Source of the DNA: Hymenochaete sp. R1
Taxonomy: Eukaryota; Basidiomycota; Agaricomycetes; Hymenochaetales; Hymenochaetaceae
Assembly (NCBI GenBank): GCA_019400425.1
Contig: JAFREE010000143.1
Location: forward strand, 1-61,666
Reading direction: 5' to 3'
Length of the DNA: 61,666 nt
Part shown: one piece after another, positions 57,908 to 61,666 of the stretch
Numbering within the stretch: the first letter of the stretch is position 1
Layout: each line of letters begins with the position of its first letter
Translations under genes and position numbers: made by a program
The notes under the pieces: generated by a model
What the model saw: the letters and a program-made list of their open reading frames with translations, nothing else
The model's database searches: none
What the model was told of the DNA's origin: nothing

Positions 57908-59872
57908 CTAGAAGTATAACACATTTTCCATCCTTTTCACGATCTCTGGATGGCTCAGCATTTCATACAACGCATCATATGGCAATACAAGCGCATCCAG
58001 CGTCTTGAACTTGTTCGGCATGGGTCCCATAGTCTTCACATCCTCATCTGCGACGAACTCGGCGATACCGGGGAGGATATCTTCGCACCGACTTCGCATG
58101 AGGGCGTACAGTGACTTGAGAGTGCACCCATCAACGTCGTCGATCTCGAAGTAGGAGAGGTCGGGGCAGAGAAGGGTGTATGGGGTTGTGTCCTCTTCTT
58201 CCTCCTTCTCATCCTCTGCTTTTGGCTTTTCTCCTTGGTTCACTTCTTCACCTTTCTCTTGGTCGGTGTCTGTCGAATCGTCGGCCGTTTCTATTCTGGC
58301 AGGCGGCGAAGGTGTCGTTGAAAGGCAAGAGCAGGAAGAAGGTGAAGGCGAGGATGAGGACAAGGACGAATTGGTATCTGAAGGTTCGGAAGAATGAACT
58401 CCCGGTGAAATAGCTGAAGATTCCGAAGCTAGATCATCTTCTGGTGCTGAGTTCTCCCCCATGTCTAGAGACGCAAACAGGTATTCCCTATAAGCATCCA
58501 TCGCCTCTGCATTTGACCCGCTCTCCTGATTTGCTTCTTTTTGCCTCTGCCACTCGAGATGGTTTGGGAGCTCAAGCGTAGGCGTCAAGGTCCCACCCAA
58601 AGGGCCTCCACTGACATCCACGCTAAACCCAGACTCGGGCCCATTCAACCTTGGCGTCAGGACACGCAACACGTCGTCACTCACTGTATCCACGCTCAGC
58701 CTCATAAGCTCTGGACACATCTTCAAGCACTCCACGAAGTCCGCTGGCTTTAACGGCGTTCCTGACAAAATCAACGACGTCAAGCTCGAGTCAGAACGCT
58801 GTAGGAACTCCGCTGCATGTGGCCAGGACTCGGTCGAGTCCTCGGGAAAGTACATGTAGTTGAGGTCGAGCTCGAAGTGCATGAGCTGTGGTGCGGATAG
58901 GGCGTCGAGGAAAAGACCTGGGTTTACGCGCATCGTCGACGCGAGGAACGTCAGCTCGAATTCTATCAGGCGTGGGAGAGTCCGCACAGCGCCAAATGGC
59001 CCACCAGGTCGGTGGAACAAGGCCGGGTCGAAGGCCCCTAGCACGCCTGTATTGGCGCTCGCCCAAGTGGGGCTGAGAGGTCCGGCTCTGGTGGGTTCTG
59101 CACGGTCCTCGGTAATGAAGAAACGGACGGTGAGGAGAACGAGGTTGGGGCAGAGGTCGATCCAAGCGAGGCAGTTTTGAAAAGAAGGGCAGAAGTGCAA
59201 TTCAAGGGAGACTAAAGACGAGAGCGCTTGAGCCGGGATCGCAGCAGGGGCGACAGGTCTGATTAGTGGGGTCACGAACCGGACAGATTGGAGGTCGGTG
59301 TTCGGGGGAAAATCGTAGTATATGGGCGTTTCGTAGAGACCGAGATATTTGGCGGAGACTCCAAAATGTTGGATGGTTTTGCAACCGGGGAGCGCACGGA
59401 CGAGGGGTGTCGCGTAGGGTACCTCGGGGACGATGACATCGAGGACTCGCCACCGATCAGCGCACTTTAGAACAGAGTCCACAAACTCCCGGACGCCCTT
59501 GAGATGGCTCTGATCTGGGTTGTCGTCCGTCTCGAATGTAAAGACATAACCTTCTTCCACGCTTGGGGTTAGTCTAATACCAAGCGGTAGATGGGCCGAT
59601 CTCTCGATCCAAAGATTCAAGAGCGCAATGTTGTCGAAGATACGTTCCTGTTGCCTGGTGAAGGAGATGCCAGTCCAGAGTCTATGAGTCGCCAGTGCGA
59701 TCTCTCGCCACAAACGGCAAACTTGAGAGACATTCAGAGGTGCCTCCAGGGGTTTTGGTTCGACACAATCGTGCTCATCTTCGTCTAGACAGTGCAGGAA
59801 GATAATGGACAGAACTTCATTTGGGAGGTAGCCAGACTTTGTCCTTAGTTGACCATTTGGGAGTACGGACAT
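57908..59872 (-). CDS. F-box protein
   Basis: An intronless 654-aa frame. The F-box-like domain is at the N-terminus: LPNEVLSIIFLHCL, then VSQVCRLWREIALATHRLW. This part would bind Skp1 in an SCF ubiquitin ligase. The middle is made of leucine-rich stretches typical of the large Agaricomycete F-box family (SLVSLELHFCPSFQNCLAWIDLCPNLVLLTVRF). Residues about 480-560 form an acidic/Ser insert (SSLSSSSPSPSSCSCLS, EKEEEEDTT). The end, CPDLSYFEIDDVDGCTLKSLYALMRSR, returns to leucine-rich character. Target unknown. Mushroom F-box genes of this type are numerous and fast-evolving. Confidence 0.88.
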   Translation of the reverse strand: MSVLPNGQLRTKSGYLPNEVLSIIFLHCLDEDEHDCVEPKPLEAPLNVSQVCRLWREIALATHRLWTGISFTRQQERIFDNIALLNLWIERSAHLPLGIRLTPSVEEGYVFTFETDDNPDQSHLKGVREFVDSVLKCADRWRVLDVIVPEVPYATPLVRALPGCKTIQHFGVSAKYLGLYETPIYYDFPPNTDLQSVRFVTPLIRPVAPAAIPAQALSSLVSLELHFCPSFQNCLAWIDLCPNLVLLTVRFFITEDRAEPTRAGPLSPTWASANTGVLGAFDPALFHRPGGPFGAVRTLPRLIEFELTFLASTMRVNPGLFLDALSAPQLMHFELDLNYMYFPEDSTESWPHAAEFLQRSDSSLTSLILSGTPLKPADFVECLKMCPELMRLSVDTVSDDVLRVLTPRLNGPESGFSVDVSGGPLGGTLTPTLELPNHLEWQRQKEANQESGSNAEAMDAYREYLFASLDMGENSAPEDDLASESSAISPGVHSSEPSDTNSSLSSSSPSPSSCSCLSTTPSPPARIETADDSTDTDQEKGEEVNQGEKPKAEDEKEEEEDTTPYTLLCPDLSYFEIDDVDGCTLKSLYALMRSRCEDILPGIAEFVADEDVKTMGPMPNKFKTLDALVLPYDALYEMLSHPEIVKRMENVLYF

Positions 59873-60263
59873 GCGATGAGGAGGAAGGGGGGAAAGGATG
59901 ACTCAAAGAACGAAAGACGTCGGCTGCCGCTGCTGAAGGAGTGAAGCAGGGTGCGAGAGTTGAGGTGGATGGTAAGAGGCAAATGCAGCAATGAAGAGGT
60001 CGAGGTAGGTTGGGTACTTTGTATCGGTGATCCGCGGGGTGCAAAGTTGATCTATAGACTTACTATCGTAAGTGTGACTATATGCGCAAAAAATATCGTG
60101 TTCAAGGGACTGCGCATGCGTCGACATTTTCTGTTCGTAGATTTGATCAGACAGCGAAAACCGATAACGCAGCTGCCGCCCAATGATGAATAATGCAAGC
60201 GTTGATGCGACAGGAGACAATATACCAAGTAGAAATACAGAGTGGGAGTATCGCGGGTAGATT
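59873..60263. promoter_or_regulatory. F-box gene upstream region and LSM7 3' flank
   Basis: No gene seen; both neighbours are on the minus strand. Confidence 0.45.
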
Positions 60264-60833
60264 TTATTGCTGCTCTTGGAAAGGGTTTTCGATTTCGGAG
60301 GATCCTTCGGCTGGGTTTATCAGGGTGATGATGGGTCCTCGTGCAACGACAAGGCCCAACTCCCGAGTGTGAGGTTCTGGCTCTGAAAGCCTTGATCAGA
60401 CATAAGAGACTTGAGACCACACGGATGCAAAGCTCACCTATTACTTCTTCCTTTACATCATCAAGTACCAGATTGAGCAGTTGGTCAAACCCTTTGAGGA
60501 CGCCCACAACTTCATAGGCGAAAGACAGACGAAAATGCCAATCAGTACCAAGGACACTTTGCGCGCCATGAAACAGAATCACTCACTTTCGCGCCCGCCC
60601 GTAAACTTAACGTGTATTCGCGTGTTTATATACTTTTGTAGGTCGAGAATGGCCTCGCGTTTTGGTTTGTCCATGGACGGCTGAGAGCCATGGCCTCCTC
60701 GCCCACCTCTAGCGCTTGATGAACCTCGACCTCCTCCTCTTACACCACCACGGCCCTGTAAAGAAAGAAAGAAAAAGTCAGGTCAGGCTCCAAGTACGAG
60801 TTCAGATTAGATTGAACATACTCTGTCTGCCAT
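60264..60833 (-). CDS. LSM7: U6 snRNA-associated Sm-like protein LSm7
   Basis: Resolved exons are 60822-60833, 60587-60755, 60438-60509 and 60264-60382 (372 nt, 123 aa). LSm7 is part of the LSm1-7 (mRNA decay) and LSm2-8 (U6 snRNA) rings. The first exon codes only MADR. An RGG-type Gly/Arg-rich N-terminal stretch (GRGGVRGGGRGSSSARGGRGG) precedes the Sm fold: ILDLQKYINTRIHVKFTGGRE, VVGVLKGFDQLLNLVLDDVKE (Sm1) and LGLVVARGPIITLINP (Sm2, RGP signature), ending NPFQEQQ. The N-terminal RGG-like extension is longer than in yeast. It is divergent from importin beta, with 317 bp between the starts. Confidence 0.95.
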
Positions 60834-61150
60834 TTGAATGGGGAAAAAAAGAAAATAATGGTGGTAAGTGACCAAAAGAGTGAATCCACCCTGGCTGGCC
60901 TGTAACGCGCTTGTTAGAGAGGATAATTACGTAATTGGAGGCCCACCGTCAAGAAGGCGTCTGGGGGCTGCACGCGTTCCCCTTCACCCGCACTCGCATC
61001 GCATCTACGACGTCGGCAGCCTTCCCTCCTCTCTGACAGCGACCACACACCTTCCTCGCACTCTCCCTCGCCCTTTCTTTCGTTCAACGCACTTCATAAA
61101 AGAGCTTTTTGGGGCAGAATTATACATCTGGGTGACAGACGAAGAACGCG
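60834..61150. promoter_or_regulatory. Divergent promoter of LSM7 and importin beta
   Basis: A 317-bp shared upstream region. A C/T-rich tract (about 61020-61085) lies 70-130 bp before the importin start. An A-rich block (60843-60858) lies next to the LSM7 start. Confidence 0.5.
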
Positions 61151-61666
61151 ATGAACGCTGCAGAGCTCCTAAACAACTCCCTTTCGGCAGGTACGTCCCA
61201 CAACCACCTCTGATTCCGCGCGTCGATGCCATCGATTCTTACCTCTCGAACTTTATCAAAGATGCGACACTGCGCCAGCAGGCTACAGAGCAGCTTGAAG
61301 CTGTCGCGAGAGATAACTTCGTGCGTACCTATTGTCGCGTCTCGAATGGTTCGGAATAGGCGGTCGCATGATCTGACTCCCTGTAAATTTGTTCAGCCCG
61401 CCTACGTAGCCACACTTTCATCTGAGCTCGCCAATGAATCTCAAAGCGATAGTATTCGTATGGGTGCTGGCGTCGCCATCAAAAATGCGCTCACTGGAAA
61501 GGTGTGTTAGAACTACTTGTCTGCCTTTTACGCCGTATGCGATGTTGATGCATTTCCATCAGTCTGCCACATCCCAAGAAGAGCATCTAAGTCGATGGTT
61601 ATCACTTCCACCTGAGCCAAGGAACAAGGTCAAACAGGACGCTCTAGTGGCACTTCAGTCGTCCTC
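61151..61666 (+). CDS. KAP95: Importin subunit beta-1 (karyopherin Kap95), 5' part
   Basis: Exons 61151-61190, 61262-61320, 61397-61501 and 61563 to the window end join in frame. The protein begins MNAAELLNNSLSADATLRQQATEQLEAVARDNF, the first HEAT repeat, then PAYVATLSSELANES and the conserved IRMGAGVAIKNALTGK, the second HEAT helix. It continues SATSQEEHLSRWLSLPPEPRNKVKQDALVALQSS and leaves the window. Importin beta carries cargo through the nuclear pore and binds RanGTP through these N-terminal repeats. About 110 of some 860 residues are visible. Confidence 0.93.

Noticed and set aside
57908..58413. Plus-strand frames over the acidic insert of the F-box gene
   Set aside because: Reverse complement of Glu/Ser-rich codons gives Ser/Phe-rich shadows.
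1..61666. CRISPR arrays, tRNA or rRNA genes, bacterial-type operons
   Set aside because: No spaced direct repeats, cloverleaf candidates or rRNA motifs were noticed; gene structure is eukaryotic. A tRNAscan run would be decisive.

Overview
The window is genomic DNA of a basidiomycete fungus, most likely an Agaricomycete. The genes are dense in introns of about 45-80 nt with GT...AG ends. The families are typical of mushrooms: a DUF6535-WD40 membrane protein, a NACHT-WD40 receptor, a large F-box protein and a Ty3 chromovirus with a chromodomain. Housekeeping proteins recognised directly include LSM7, importin beta, TFIIE beta, EFM7, phosphocholine cytidylyltransferase and malate dehydrogenase.

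Left third (1-17 kb): mainly mobile and gene-poor. A Ty3/gypsy chromovirus lies on the minus strand (1-5391), with intact gag, intact pol and one LTR inside the window. A GGGTTTT heptamer just before the gag stop, with the -1 frame open into pol, suggests programmed frameshifting. Next comes a nested insertion: a 242-bp foldback MITE interrupted by a 4.92-kb Tc1/mariner-like element (5862-10785) with 32-bp terminal inverted repeats and a TA duplication. Its five-exon transposase (831 aa) reads through without a break. The rest of this element holds two convergent gene-like exon sets of unknown origin. A second, 241-bp copy of the MITE at 35778-36018 settles where each element ends. From 11 to 17 kb there are only weak or unrecognised genes.

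Middle (17-39 kb): accessory and membrane functions, all on the minus strand. They are an MFSD1-like MFS transporter, a DUF6535-WD40 protein, a small unknown gene, a MATE transporter, a NACHT-WD40 NLR of at least 1,571 aa and a secreted type-B carboxylesterase.

Right third (39-61.7 kb): compact conserved genes. They are phosphocholine cytidylyltransferase (CDP-choline pathway), NAD malate dehydrogenase, a 1,307-aa coiled-coil protein, the eEF1A methyltransferase EFM7, a Lon protease ending in the peroxisomal signal SRL, TFIIE beta, an F-box protein, LSM7, and the 5' end of importin beta-1, which runs off the window. Neighbours here work in unrelated processes, as is usual for fungi. I found no tRNA, rRNA or CRISPR array.

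Exon joins described as resolved were assembled by hand from splice signals and checked for frame. Others are given as spans.
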